From positions 124,001 to 188,000 of the forward strand of contig NZ_VEWL01000006.1 in assembly GCF_006376685.1 (NCBI RefSeq): a stretch of 64,000 bases of DNA. Direction: 5' to 3'. The DNA is from Ochrobactrum teleogrylli (GTDB lineage: Bacteria > Pseudomonadota > Alphaproteobacteria > Rhizobiales > Rhizobiaceae). The notes under the pieces are model-generated. The model saw nothing but the letters and a program-made list of their open reading frames with translations, was not told the DNA's origin and ran no database searches. This document shows, piece after piece, positions 25,733-34,865 of this stretch (position 1 is the stretch's first letter; each line of letters starts with the position of its first letter). The translations under genes and the position numbers were made by a program.

Positions 25733-26557
25733 TTATCGGTCGCCGCGCACCACCCGTTCGATTTCTTCACGAACAAGCCGCTCCACCAGGGTGGGCAGAT
25801 TGTTGTCCAGCCAATCCTGCAACATGGGACGCAGAAGTTCGGCAGCGATATCGTCAAACGAACGACGCGGTTCCGACCGCACGACGTGGCTCAAATCCTG
25901 GAAGGCGGCGGCCACCTGACGTTCTGCCACCTGTGACAGAATATGGGAAGCCGCAGTCGCCTTTGCCAGTGGTTCGGGCGCGGTCGGAGCAGCGGCAGCA
26001 ACCGGCGTTTCTGAAACTGGTTCCTCGACGGGCGCAGCGCTTGCCCCGACAGGCTCTTCAAGGTCAGGTTCAAGCAGTTCGTCGATGGCTTCGGCGATTC
26101 CATCTTCCAGTGAGCGATCAAGCGCCTCTATCGAAACATCCTCTTGTGCAGCTTCTGGAGCAGTTGCGGCAGGCGCGTTCGGGGACAGTTCGGCGGCGCG
26201 CCAGTCATCGTTCTGGGCGTCGAGAACAATGTCCTCTTCTTCCTCTTCGATTTCCGGTTCCGGTGCGGGCGCGGCTTTGACCGGCGCATCAATCGAGCCG
26301 CGCAACACCGGCTCATCTTTTAGAATATCGCGCATCATGACCGGCTTTTCTGCCGCTCTGGAAACCGGAGGTTCTGCAGCGGGCTGTTCCTGCGCAGGCA
26401 CTGGGCGACGGAACTCTGCCACCTCGCCGCGCAACGGAAAATTCGCCGTGGTGGACACAGGGTGGCGGCTCACATCGCTGTCTTCAATAATGCGCCGGAT
26501 AGAAGCGAGAATCTCTTCCATGGACGGTTCGCGTGATGCGCTGGATGTCTGTGCCAT
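25733..26557 (-). CDS. popZ: PopZ-like polar organising protein (DUF2497)
   Basis: A 274-residue protein with the three-part layout of PopZ. A short conserved N-terminal helix comes first (EPSMEEILASIRRIIEDSD), then a long acidic Pro/Glu/Ala-rich disordered region (about residues 40-200), then a C-terminal helical oligomerisation region (RSFDDIAAELLRPMLQDWLD through ERLVREEIERVVRG). In alphaproteobacteria PopZ forms a polar hub that anchors the chromosome origin via ParB and recruits cell-cycle kinases. A location directly upstream of valS is a familiar arrangement. The terminator downstream suggests valS has its own promoter. Confidence 0.85.
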   Translation of the reverse strand: MAQTSSASREPSMEEILASIRRIIEDSDVSRHPVSTTANFPLRGEVAEFRRPVPAQEQPAAEPPVSRAAEKPVMMRDILKDEPVLRGSIDAPVKAAPAPEPEIEEEEEDIVLDAQNDDWRAAELSPNAPAATAPEAAQEDVSIEALDRSLEDGIAEAIDELLEPDLEEPVGASAAPVEEPVSETPVAAAAPTAPEPLAKATAASHILSQVAERQVAAAFQDLSHVVRSEPRRSFDDIAAELLRPMLQDWLDNNLPTLVERLVREEIERVVRGDR

Positions 26558-26872
26558 AGCTGTCCATCTTCCCTATTTCAGAATAGAGCAATGCGCGCGT
26601 GTGGGCGGCGCAAGGTTCTCCTTCTCTGTTCGGAACGGCAGTCTCACGCGGAAAAACCTTCCGCAAGCTCACAAAGCCGCGCCCTGCAAAGGACAGAGAA
26701 TCAATGAATTAAGGGTACCGGACGTTCGGCGATTTGAGAATCCCCGCAAGAGAGCCAGCCAATTGAACCCACAGCTTTATCATTTTGTTAAGAATTGATC
26801 GCCCGCCGCTCGCGAATCATCATCAAACAAAAACGGCGCCCGAAGGCGCCGTTTGATCTGAATTCTCGCTGA
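26558..26872. other. 315-bp spacer between popZ-like and bepC-like genes
   Basis: No gene is seen. The left half must hold the popZ promoter. At 26829-26854 a perfect 10-bp hairpin (AAACGGCGCC, loop CGAA, GGCGCCGTTT) followed on the minus strand by five T ends the bepC-like gene. Confidence 0.5.
26829..26854 (-). terminator. Intrinsic terminator of the bepC-like gene
   Basis: Perfect 10-bp arms AAACGGCGCC (26831-26840) and GGCGCCGTTT (26845-26854), tetraloop CGAA, T-run on the minus strand. Confidence 0.88.
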
Positions 26873-28243
26873 TCAGCGACCGTCCGGCGTGCGCAGGCCG
26901 AACCACTTGTCCTTGACGGCCTCGTAATGTTCTTCCGGCTTATATTCAGCCACCTGAAGGCCCATCTGCTTCGAGGTCATGCGGCCGGTCGCGTTGAGAA
27001 GCGCATAGCTGGCGACAACCACATCATGCTCCGACTGGACCAGGCTGATTTCGGCGGCAGTCAAATCGTTCTGCGCGTTCAACACGTCGAGCGTGGTGCG
27101 CTGACCAACCTTGCGTTCTTCGACCACACCATCCAGCGCGAGCTGGGCGGCGGCGATACCATCGCGATTTGCCTTGACCGAAGCGCGGGCAGCTTCTAGC
27201 TGCGACCATGCCGAACCAATGGCTTCACGAACCTGATCGCGCACAACGTCAACTTCGATGCGCGCCTGACCAAGCTGTTCCTTGGACTGGCGAATCTGCG
27301 CCGAGGTGCGGCCACCCGTATAAATTGGAATGGTCACGCCAATACCAACCGAAGCGGAATTGCCGTCACCCACCGTCGAACCGGCATAAGTATCGAGACG
27401 GCTGGCGCCGGCCGACAGACCAACGGTTGGCAGCATTGCGCCTTCCTTGGCCTTCACGTTGTAGCCAGCGGCATTCACCGCATATTGCGTTGCAAGAATG
27501 CCGGGATGGCCTGCCTGCGCGATTGCGAAAGCCTCGCTCGGCGACTTGGGCAGGTTCTTCGCTGCCGCAGCAGCAGACAGCTTGCCCGGCTGCGCACCAA
27601 CGATACGGATATAGGTTGCTTCAGCCGACTTGATATTGGCGCGGGCACTATTCAGTTCGGCAACTGCTGTCGAACGGCTGGCTTCAGCCTGCGCAACGTC
27701 CGTGCGCGTGCCTTCACCAACATCCAGACGTGCGCGAGCTGCGCGCACCTGTTCGTTCATCGCAGCCAGATTCTTCTCGCGAAGCACGGCGATCTGGCGA
27801 TTCTGATAAACGTCCATATAGGCGGCGACAGCGCTATAGAGCGTGTTCTGCTCGTCATTGCGCATATTTTCGCGCTGGGCAAAAACCTGCGTTTCCGCCG
27901 CGGCGACATTATTCTTGGTCTGGAAACCGTCGAACAGCATCTGGTTCAGCTGAATGCCGACCGTGCCACTGGTACGGTAACCGCTCGTCGGCGAACGACT
28001 GCGGCTTGCATCATAAGTACCGGTGATCTGCGGGCGATAATTGGACTTGGCGATTGCTACGTTCTCGTCCTGAATGCGCACACCTGCGCGGGACGAGTTG
28101 AGCGTGGCGTTATTCTTATAAGCCTTGACCAGTGCACCAGGCAGGGTTTCAGATAAGGCGGACTGCCCCGATAAAACGGTGCCGGCCAACAATGCTGCCG
28201 CTGCGACCAGTCCTTTGTACGTTTTGAACACCGGGTACCTCAT
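26873..28243 (-). CDS. bepC: TolC-family outer-membrane efflux channel (BepC-like)
   Basis: A 456-residue outer-membrane channel for tripartite drug-efflux and type I secretion systems. After a signal peptide ending in SALSE come two homologous OEP repeats. Each has long helices and paired strands (GIQLNQMLFDGFQTKNNVAAA and SVGIGVTIPIYTGGRTSAQI), the pattern that builds the alpha-barrel tunnel. No inner-membrane pump genes are adjacent, as is usual for a shared TolC. The assignment to BepC is by family, size and genomic group. The ribosome binding site is poor. Confidence 0.88.
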   Translation of the reverse strand: MRYPVFKTYKGLVAAAALLAGTVLSGQSALSETLPGALVKAYKNNATLNSSRAGVRIQDENVAIAKSNYRPQITGTYDASRSRSPTSGYRTSGTVGIQLNQMLFDGFQTKNNVAAAETQVFAQRENMRNDEQNTLYSAVAAYMDVYQNRQIAVLREKNLAAMNEQVRAARARLDVGEGTRTDVAQAEASRSTAVAELNSARANIKSAEATYIRIVGAQPGKLSAAAAAKNLPKSPSEAFAIAQAGHPGILATQYAVNAAGYNVKAKEGAMLPTVGLSAGASRLDTYAGSTVGDGNSASVGIGVTIPIYTGGRTSAQIRQSKEQLGQARIEVDVVRDQVREAIGSAWSQLEAARASVKANRDGIAAAQLALDGVVEERKVGQRTTLDVLNAQNDLTAAEISLVQSEHDVVVASYALLNATGRMTSKQMGLQVAEYKPEEHYEAVKDKWFGLRTPDGR

Positions 28244-28270
28244 CTTAAAGAACAGCCAATTTCAATAAAT

Positions 28271-28320
28271 CGAACCAATCAGTTCGGGCAACCTTAAATA
28301 ACCTTTAAAATCGGTTATTT
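28271..28320. promoter_or_regulatory. Inverted repeats upstream of the bepC-like gene
   Basis: Two inverted repeats lie 28-77 nt before the start codon: CGAAC-CAATCA-GTTCG (28271-28286) and AAATAACC-N9-GGTTATTT (28296-28303 and 28313-28320). These are candidate operators for a TetR- or MarR-type regulator; no regulator gene is adjacent. Confidence 0.35.
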
Positions 28321-28388
28321 CCATCGCCCCGCCCAGAGCATGCACAAAGAAATTCCGCAGCGTTGCAGAATTGTACCAATCCCCGAAA

Positions 28389-29057
28389 TTAAAATTCGAA
28401 CTGGGGAATCCGCTCGAATCCCGGAAGTGGGCGCACCGCAGTGTTGAACGCAATGCGTCCCGATGCAACACCATTTTCTTTAACATAAATCCGGGCAACC
28501 GAGGCATTTCCGCGGCCTTCGACGGCGACGAGGCGTCCGCCTTCCTTAAGCTGCTGGAACAAGGCGTCCGGAACGAAATCCACGCCGCCCTCGATCATGA
28601 TCACATCGTAAGGTGCTTCCGAAGGATAGCCGGCGTGCATGTCGCCCGACACAATCACAACATTGTCATAGCCGAGTTCGGCAAGACGTGCGGTCGCAGC
28701 CGCAGAAAGTGCAGAATCACTCTCCAGTCCGATAACCGAACCGGCCAGATGCGACAGGATCGCCGAGGAATAGCCAGTGCCACATCCGATATCGAGCACG
28801 ACATCGTTCTTGTTCACGCCGGCGAGCTGAACGAGCTTGGCAAAAGGCGACGGCTCCATCAGATAGCGTGGTGCAGAACCTTCGGTCTCAAGCCGCTGGT
28901 CTTCGTCGATATAGGCAACAGCCTGACGCACAGTCGGTACGAAAGCTTCCCGCGGTACCGCCAGGAATGCATCGATAACCGCCAGATCGGTTACGTCCGT
29001 CGTACGGATCTGATTGTCGACCATCTTTGTGCGAAGATCCTGGAAATCGGCTGCCAT
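28389..29057 (-). CDS. pcm: Protein-L-isoaspartate O-methyltransferase
   Basis: A 222-residue SAM-dependent methyltransferase of the PCMT family, which starts repair of isoaspartyl residues in damaged proteins. N-terminal MVDNQIRTTDVTDLAVIDAF is typical of the alphaproteobacterial branch. The SAM motif I is VVLDIGCGTGYSSAIL near residue 83, followed by VIGLESD and VSGDMHAGYPSEAPYDVIMIEG. It is next to the TolC-like gene, an arrangement seen in Rhizobiales. The ATG at 29057 has GAAGGG upstream; a TTG at 29066 is possible. Confidence 0.87.
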   Translation of the reverse strand: MAADFQDLRTKMVDNQIRTTDVTDLAVIDAFLAVPREAFVPTVRQAVAYIDEDQRLETEGSAPRYLMEPSPFAKLVQLAGVNKNDVVLDIGCGTGYSSAILSHLAGSVIGLESDSALSAAATARLAELGYDNVVIVSGDMHAGYPSEAPYDVIMIEGGVDFVPDALFQQLKEGGRLVAVEGRGNASVARIYVKENGVASGRIAFNTAVRPLPGFERIPQFEF

Positions 29058-29275
29058 AGCCCTCAACCCTTCATTATCGCCTAACGCGATGTTTCATATC
29101 ACAAAGCACTCCGCAGCGTTGGTTCAAACCTCGCTGCGAGTGCACCATAAACGAGATTTGCCGTTGATGTGGCAAAAATCGCCGGTGCAGTCAATGAAAC
29201 AGCTGCGAAACACCCGCATTTGCGGCACTTGAACTCACCATAACGAACCTGTTCAGCCCCACTTCCGTTACGGAA

Positions 29276-29307
29276 AGAAAATGCCGGAAAGCGAGGCTTC
29301 CCGGCAC
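29276..29307 (-). terminator. Probable terminator of the HMA-domain gene
   Basis: The stem GCCGGAAAGC/GCTTCCCGGC (29283-29305, one mismatch) is followed on the minus strand by TTTTCTTT. Confidence 0.6.
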
Positions 29308-29350
29308 CTACATCCTGTCTTGTCCCGGCGCAAGCGCTGGCAAAATCACA

Positions 29351-29548
29351 TTATTGAGCGTTTGCAGCCGGATAACCCGCTGCGGCCAGCGCGGAAACCA
29401 CGGCATCTCTGGACGCATCGCCGCCAAACTCGACTTCCTTGGTTTTGAGGTCGATTTCAATCGGCGCCGTAGCATCGAGCTTGCGCAGGGCGGCAGTCAC
29501 GCTTTCGGCACAGCCGCCACATTTCATCTTGGGAATAGTCAATTTCAT
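29351..29548 (-). CDS. Heavy-metal-associated (copper chaperone-like) protein
   Basis: A 65-residue single HMA domain (MKLTIPKMKCGGCAESVTAA) with the metal-binding MxCxxC motif at residues 8-13 and the usual ferredoxin-like fold pattern ending VVSALAAAGYPA. Such proteins bind Cu(I) or similar soft metals and pass them to P-type ATPases, but no ATPase gene is adjacent. The start at 29548 is set by the family; GGAG lies about 10 nt before it. Confidence 0.85.
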   Translation of the reverse strand: MKLTIPKMKCGGCAESVTAALRKLDATAPIEIDLKTKEVEFGGDASRDAVVSALAAAGYPAANAQ

Positions 29549-29677
29549 CACGGGTAACGCTCCACACTTGATATACACACGTTATGCACCTTGCCATCGT
29601 GGTAAGGTCAAGCGTGAAAAAGCCATCAGCGATCAGGGCTTATTTCACCTTTCTATTCCGTTGCCGGGATCAAAGAA

Positions 29678-30346
29678 TTATGGGGCTTCACAGGCTTCCG
29701 GCACGCTTTTTTCAAGCTCCAGTTCCGATTTGCTCAGCGAGCCGGTCATGATTTCAATCGGCTTGAAGGGCGGCTCTTCCTGCATGGCGGGATTGGTAAG
29801 ATGAATTGTGTAGCAGCCGCCGAAGACTTCCTTCTTGCCATCATTGCTCTCGGCTTCGATGGCCAGCGGCTGGCTCCAATAGATTTGGCCTGCCCCCGGA
29901 TCGGGTTCGGTCTTGCGCAAAGCGACCTTGACGCTTTTGGTGTTCTCGTAGCCCTTCACAAAGGTCTTGAAGTCGGGCTCCCGCCCCTCTTCCGAGTAAT
30001 ACCCATAAGCCCGCGTATATTCCTTGCGGTTGATCGCATTATAGTAAGATTCGATTAGCGCCTGCGGCGAAGACCGGTCGTCGCGATATTCCGGGACTGT
30101 AACACCATTGGCGGCATCCTGTGTCTGTTCGGATGGCTTGGTCTCTTCCACGGGCGCCTTTGTTTCCGCAGCCTCTGGCTTCTTCTGCGCTGTCGGCTCG
30201 GCGTTTTCCTTCGCCGCAGGCTTCTGTGCTTCCTTCGCGGCAGGTTTCGGCGCTTCCTGCGCATAGGCCTGCGGGAGAGCAACAGACAAGCCGAGCGCGC
30301 TCGCGAGAACAGCCAGTCTCAGAGATTTCATCCGATCGATCGACAT
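29678..30346 (-). CDS. Exported hypothetical protein, 222 aa
   Basis: A signal peptide (MKSLRLAVLASALGLSVALP, cleaved near QAYAQ) is followed by a low-complexity Lys/Ala/Pro/Glu-rich linker (about residues 30-85) and a globular domain of about 120 residues starting PQALIESYYNAINRKEYTRAYGY. That start resembles NTF2-like/SnoaL-like folds. Two Cys (GGCYTIHL and EACEAP) may pair. GAGGAGATGTGA precedes the ATG. Function unknown; the tail may anchor it to the cell wall by charge, which is inference. Confidence 0.7.
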   Translation of the reverse strand: MSIDRMKSLRLAVLASALGLSVALPQAYAQEAPKPAAKEAQKPAAKENAEPTAQKKPEAAETKAPVEETKPSEQTQDAANGVTVPEYRDDRSSPQALIESYYNAINRKEYTRAYGYYSEEGREPDFKTFVKGYENTKSVKVALRKTEPDPGAGQIYWSQPLAIEAESNDGKKEVFGGCYTIHLTNPAMQEEPPFKPIEIMTGSLSKSELELEKSVPEACEAP

Positions 30347-30553
30347 TCACATCTCCTCTTTCCCAAAGCCCGCCAGCCGGGCACCCGGCCTGTGCTCTCG
30401 ATTTGGTGTCTTGCGGTAATGATGTTACAACACTAACTATAGTGAAAACGTGGCAGCGAGGTCGAAACTCGCGGGTTTCACACGAGATTGGTTGATTCTC
30501 GCGCATGAAGCCACACTTTCGAAGCCACTGCATAACACCGGAAGAGATGAACC

Positions 30554-30934
30554 ATGGGCCGTTTCGCAGTCATGACGCTAACCGAAGCCGCAGCAAATCG
30601 CGTTCGCGAGATTGTTGAGTCGCGTGAAGGCGCGCTGGGTATTCGTGTCGGTGTGAAAAAAGGCGGCTGCGCAGGCATGGAATATACCATCGATGTCGCC
30701 AATGAAGCGAAAGCCGGTGACGATGTTGCCGAGAAAGATGGCGCCAAGGTCTTTATCGCCCCGGAAGCCGTGCTTTTCCTGCTCGGAACCCAGATGGATT
30801 TTGAAGTGACGACGCTGCGCACCGGTTTCGTGTTCAACAACCCGAACCAGACCTCTGCCTGCGGCTGCGGTGAATCGGTTGAGCTGACGCCCGCCTCGGC
30901 AGAAAGCCTCCGCCAGATGCAAGGCGCCGCCTGA
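30554..30934 (+). CDS. sufA: Iron-sulfur cluster carrier of the IscA/SufA family
   Basis: A 126-residue A-type carrier. The three cluster-binding Cys are visible: GGCAGMEY near residue 38 and CGCGES near residues 102-105. The body has the HesB/IscA pattern (MTLTEAAANRVREIVESREG, IRVGVKKGGC, FVFNNPNQTSACGCG). These proteins receive Fe-S clusters from the SUF scaffold and deliver them to targets such as LipA and MoaA, both encoded in this window. No suf genes are adjacent, so sufA is a family-level name. Confidence 0.85.
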   Translation: MGRFAVMTLTEAAANRVREIVESREGALGIRVGVKKGGCAGMEYTIDVANEAKAGDDVAEKDGAKVFIAPEAVLFLLGTQMDFEVTTLRTGFVFNNPNQTSACGCGESVELTPASAESLRQMQGAA

Positions 30935-30973
30935 TCCGATTTAAGCGGCTGGTCTTCCGAAGGAATCTCCCCA

Positions 30974-31345
30974 ATGGATGACGAAACCCTCCGCGATCTG
31001 CTGCAGGATTTCGGCCCGATCAGCATCCGCCGCATGTTCGGCGGCAAGGGCATTTATCATCAGGGGTTGATCTTCGCGCTTGTGGTTCGCGACGAACTCC
31101 TTTTCAAAGCCGACGCATTGACCAGTCCGCGTTTCATCGATGCCGGATCGGTGCAGTGGACCTATGAAGGGCGCAAAGGCGGCGATCCGATCGGCATGCC
31201 TTATTGGAGCGTGCCGGGCGAAGCCTTCGATGATCCAGAAATCATGACTGAGTGGGCGCGCCTCGCCTATGAAGCCGCCCTGCGCAGCGGTCCATCAAAA
31301 CCCCAAAAGAAATCGGCCGCGAAGCGTTCCTTCACGGCCGAATAA
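30974..31345 (+). CDS. TfoX/Sxy N-terminal domain protein
   Basis: A 123-residue protein consisting of one TfoX-N domain: ISIRRMFGGKGIYHQGLIFALV, then DELLFKADA and the PYWSVPGEAFDDPEIM segment, with a basic C-terminal tail. In gamma-proteobacteria TfoX/Sxy regulates competence, but the single-domain alphaproteobacterial versions have no proven role. It follows the SufA-type gene by 39 nt and could be co-transcribed. Confidence 0.87.
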   Translation: MDDETLRDLLQDFGPISIRRMFGGKGIYHQGLIFALVVRDELLFKADALTSPRFIDAGSVQWTYEGRKGGDPIGMPYWSVPGEAFDDPEIMTEWARLAYEAALRSGPSKPQKKSAAKRSFTAE

Positions 31346-31367
31346 CAATCTCAAAACTGCAGTCTGC

Positions 31368-32861
31368 TTACATGCCCGTCGGAATGAGCATGAAAGCAGG
31401 GATATCGTTGCCGAAACCAACCGGCGACGGACCATCATCATCGCGATCACGACGGCGCTGCTTATGCTGGTCATGCTGCGGCCTGCCACGACGTTCGTCG
31501 TTGGAAGCGCGGATCGCGTCGCGGCGGTCGTGGGATTCGATAATGGGCTGCGGCTGTTCCGCCGGATCGAGCGCTTCAATCGAAGCGACCTTTTCCTTCG
31601 GTTTATCCATGCTCTTGTCCCGCCCCTTGTCTTTGCCCTTGCTGTCGCGCTGCGAGTCCTTGCCCTTCCCACGCGCATTCCGGCCCTTGCGCGGCTGATC
31701 ATCAGCCTCGTCGGACGGCGCAAGCGTGGACAGATCGCCATCGACCCATTCAATCTTCTCGCCAATCATGTTTTCAATCGCGGCAAGGTATTTCGTGTCC
31801 GACGGCGTCACGATGGTGAACGCCTTGCCGGAGCGACCAGCGCGGCCTGTACGGCCAATGCGGTGGACATAGTCTTCCGAGTGAATCGGCACATCGAAGT
31901 TGAAAACGTGGCTGACGTCAGGAATGTCGAGACCACGTGCGGCCACATCGGAAGCGACCAGCAGCTGCAACTTGCCGTCCTTGAAGTTGGACAGCATCGT
32001 CATGCGGGCGCGCTGGTCCATATCGCCATGCAAGGCACCGGCGTTGAACTCGTGACGCACCAGCGAACGGAACAGCTCCGACACATCCTTCTTGCGGTTG
32101 CAGAAGATGATCGCATTCTTGAGCGTGTCGCCTTCGGCGCGGATAAGATCGCGCAATGCGGCGCGCTTGTCCCAATCCTTCTTGCTGGACTTGACCAGAC
32201 GCTGCGTCACGGTCTTGGCCGTGGACGAAGCCTTGGCCACTTCGATCCGGGATGGCGAATGCAGGAACTGCTCGGTGAGCTTGGTGATTTCCGGCGGCAT
32301 GGTCGCGGAGAAGAACAGCGTCTGGCGCGTGAACGGGATCAGCTTGCAGATACGTTCGATGTCCGGGATGAAGCCCATGTCGAGCATACGGTCTGCTTCA
32401 TCGATGACCAGAATTTCAACGCCGGTCAGCAAAAGCTTGCCGCGTTCGAAATGATCGAGAAGACGGCCCGGCGTTGCAATCAGCACGTCCGCGCCGCGCT
32501 CCAGCTTGCGCTCCTGTTCGTCGAACGAAACGCCGCCGATCAGCAGGGCGACGTTCAGGCGATGATTGACGCCATATTTGACGAAGTTTTCTTCAACCTG
32601 CGCTGCGAGTTCACGCGTCGGCTCCAGAATGAGCGTGCGCGGCATACGTGCGCGAGCGCGGCCTTTTTCCAGGAGCGTCAGCATCGGCAGAACGAAAGAA
32701 GCCGTCTTGCCCGTCCCCGTCTGGGCGATACCAAGCACATCCTTGCGCTCTAACGCGGGCGGAATGGCGCCAGCCTGAATGGGTGTAGGCGCGGTGTATC
32801 CTGCCGCTTCTACAGCAGCAAGCACTTTCGGGGAAAGACCGAGTTCGGCAAATGTCGTCAA
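31368..32861 (-). CDS. rhlE: DEAD-box ATP-dependent RNA helicase (RhlE-like)
   Basis: A 497-residue RNA helicase for ribosome assembly or RNA turnover. Motifs in order: Q motif (PTPIQAGAIP), Walker A AQTGTGKT, PTRELAAQ, TPGRLLDH, DEAD in IDEADRMLDMGF, SAT in FFSATMP, and ARGLDIPDV with HRIGRTGRAG in the second RecA domain. The C-terminal 120 residues are a charged low-complexity extension rich in Lys, Arg, Asp and Gln, typical of RhlE proteins. It converges on the TfoX-like gene with only 22 nt between stops. Confidence 0.93.
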   Translation of the reverse strand: MTTFAELGLSPKVLAAVEAAGYTAPTPIQAGAIPPALERKDVLGIAQTGTGKTASFVLPMLTLLEKGRARARMPRTLILEPTRELAAQVEENFVKYGVNHRLNVALLIGGVSFDEQERKLERGADVLIATPGRLLDHFERGKLLLTGVEILVIDEADRMLDMGFIPDIERICKLIPFTRQTLFFSATMPPEITKLTEQFLHSPSRIEVAKASSTAKTVTQRLVKSSKKDWDKRAALRDLIRAEGDTLKNAIIFCNRKKDVSELFRSLVRHEFNAGALHGDMDQRARMTMLSNFKDGKLQLLVASDVAARGLDIPDVSHVFNFDVPIHSEDYVHRIGRTGRAGRSGKAFTIVTPSDTKYLAAIENMIGEKIEWVDGDLSTLAPSDEADDQPRKGRNARGKGKDSQRDSKGKDKGRDKSMDKPKEKVASIEALDPAEQPQPIIESHDRRDAIRASNDERRGRPQHDQHKQRRRDRDDDGPSPVGFGNDIPAFMLIPTGM

Positions 32862-33196
32862 TGGAGGCGCAGCTCTCTGGTTCGGAAACGTGTTCCGCCC
32901 ATCCTGTCATTGCAGCCGCGTCATCGGGCGCAGGACCAAAGCAGAAAAGGCGTCTGCAACGCATCTAGCGTTTTCTTGCAGCATCGCCTACGTCCGCAGC
33001 GTGCAAAAGTCAACCAAAATACCATCATACGATATCAAATTGCTTTGATAGTTCTGCACAAAACGATAATCGACGCCAATCAACGCCGTTTCTAATCGAA
33101 TTAAATCAAATTGATGACATTAGAGGATTGTCACACACGGAAGTTTTTCATCTTTGCTTGCGCATAATCTTACCCGAAATCTATAGACTTTTCAGA
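32862..33196. other. 335-bp spacer between nadK and the helicase gene
   Basis: No gene is seen. The part near 32862 should contain the helicase promoter. The segment 33000-33180 is AT-rich. No clear terminator for nadK was found. Confidence 0.35.
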
Positions 33197-33970
33197 TCAA
33201 TGCCGGAACTGTTCCGTCAAAATCCGCTCGTCCCAGGAATGGTTCTTATCGAACAAAATGGCTACCTGGCTGTTCGGCGCCTCGCGCACCGTAACCGACG
33301 TTACCGATTTGACTTCGTTATTGTCAGCCACCGCATTAACCGGGCGCTTTTCCGTTTCAAGCAGATCCATGCGCACCGTTACATGCTTTGGCAGCAATGC
33401 GCCCCCCCAGCGACGTGGCCGGAACGGACTCACCGGCGTCAGCGCAAGAAGCGGTGCTTCCAGAGGGAGGATTGGCCCCTGCGCCGACAGATTATAGGCG
33501 GTCGAACCGGCAGGCGTTGCAACCATCACACCGTCACAGACCAGCTCTTCCAGCCGCACCTTGCCATCGATCGATATGCGAACCTTGGCTGCCTGATAGG
33601 ATTGGCGAAACAGCGAAACTTCGTTGATTGCAAGCGCTTCGACCGGCGCTGAATTTTCGGTCTCCGCGATCATGACCAGCGGGCGGATCGTTTCCATCTG
33701 TGCGGCGAGAATGCGCTCGCACAGATTATCGACGCTAAACTCATTCATCAGGAAGCCGACGGACCCGCGATTCATCCCATAGATCGGCGTACCGGTATTC
33801 ATGAAATCACGCAGCGCCTGCAGCATGGTGCCATCGCCGCCGAGCGCAACGATGATATCGGCGTCTTCGCCTGCCACGTGGCCATAGCGTTTCACGAGTT
33901 CTTTCTGCGCCGCGAGTGATTCTTCACTCCCGGACGACAGAAAATGAAGCGCGAGTGATTTGTCTGTCAT
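33197..33970 (-). CDS. nadK: NAD kinase
   Basis: A cytoplasmic enzyme phosphorylating NAD to NADP. The GGDGTML motif is near residues 45-51, the NEF-type segment is in [12 protein letters not shown], the NE/D motif in [10 protein letters not shown], and the Gly-rich loop in [18 protein letters not shown]. At 257 residues it is the short form usual for alphaproteobacteria. It starts at an ATG preceded by a weak ribosome binding site. No operon partner is evident. Confidence 0.94.
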   Translation of the reverse strand: MTDKSLALHFLSSGSEESLAAQKELVKRYGHVAGEDADIIVALGGDGTMLQALRDFMNTGTPIYGMNRGSVGFLMNEFSVDNLCERILAAQMETIRPLVMIAETENSAPVEALAINEVSLFRQSYQAAKVRISIDGKVRLEELVCDGVMVATPAGSTAYNLSAQGPILPLEAPLLALTPVSPFRPRRWGGALLPKHVTVRMDLLETEKRPVNAVADNNEVKSVTSVTVREAPNSQVAILFDKNHSWDERILTEQFRH

Positions 33971-34182
33971 GTCTACCGTCTCGCTCCCCAGTTCAACCCT
34001 GATAAGTTTGCCATGTCCTCATCGCGGTCTACTGGCTAGCACATGAAAAACCCTGTTGCCATGACCTCAATGCGATGAATTTTCGTTTTACAGACGCGTC
34101 ATTTGTGCTAATCGAGCGCTAACCGCGATGCGGAAGCGATTTGCGACCAAAACCGGTTCGATACAACACTGTATTGTGAAGT

Positions 34183-34258
<76 letters not shown>

Positions 34259-34533
34259 ATATTTTCACGGTTGGAGCAAAACGCTCGCCGTTCACAATGA
34301 CAAGATTACACTTTCCTCAAAATTCAGAACCGCCGCAGACTGATATCTCTAATGTCATCTCAATCAGACGATTGAGACGCTTGCCGCTTTTTCAAAGCAA
34401 TAAATAGTTTATTTATCACAGATCAGAATATTCATAAAAATTCATATCAGCAACGTTCGTTTACAAATCAGCCGTAAACAGGACAATCTAAAGATATATA
34501 TTTGAATTACTGAAAACATTGAGGATACTGATT

Positions 34534-34731
34534 ATGAGAAAAATCTTTGCTGCGGCAATCGCGCTTTCCTTTATTTCCGCGCCGGCTGCATTTGCTGCTC
34601 CAAGCCACATCTCCTCGGGCTTGGTTCATCAAGTCAAAGCGGAGAAAAAGGCGAAAGCGAAAAAGCCATCCCCCAAAAGGCATGTGAAACAGCCGGTAAA
34701 GAAGCCCATCAAAAAGCCAACACGGCATTAA
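34534..34731 (+). CDS. Small exported Lys-rich protein, 65 aa
   Basis: A Sec signal peptide (MRKIFAAAIALSFISAPAAF, cleaved after AFA) leaves a mature peptide of about 42 residues, extremely basic, with KKAKAKKPSPKRH and repeated KKPxKKP units. The ATG at 34534 has GAGG 9 nt upstream; a TTG at 34519 is less likely. The Lys/Pro pattern resembles polyanion-binding tails, so it may bind DNA, lipopolysaccharide or cell-wall polymer (inference). Two large hairpins follow the gene. Confidence 0.6.
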   Translation: MRKIFAAAIALSFISAPAAFAAPSHISSGLVHQVKAEKKAKAKKPSPKRHVKQPVKKPIKKPTRH

Positions 34732-34768
34732 AACCAAACAGAAATTCGCGTTTTAAATCTATTTCACG

Positions 34769-34846
34769 GCCAAATCTTATCGATCTTCATCCCGATTGGT
34801 AAGATTTGGCTCTGAGACCGCTACCGTTACAAAGAGATAGCGGCTC
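34769..34846. other. Two hairpins between the Lys-rich peptide gene and ntrC
   Basis: The first has perfect 11-bp arms GCCAAATCTTA (34769-34779) and TAAGATTTGGC (34800-34810). The second has CCGCTA (34818-34823) and TAGCGG (34838-34843), extended by GAG/CTC. Neither is followed by a T-run. They lie between convergent genes and may act as terminators or processed 3' ends. Confidence 0.5.
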
Positions 34847-34865
34847 GAAGATCAGGCGGACGGGC

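Noticed and set aside
31269-32753. A 494-codon plus-strand frame antisense to the helicase gene
   Set aside because: It is a shadow of the DEAD-box helicase gene, and its translation has no conserved motif.
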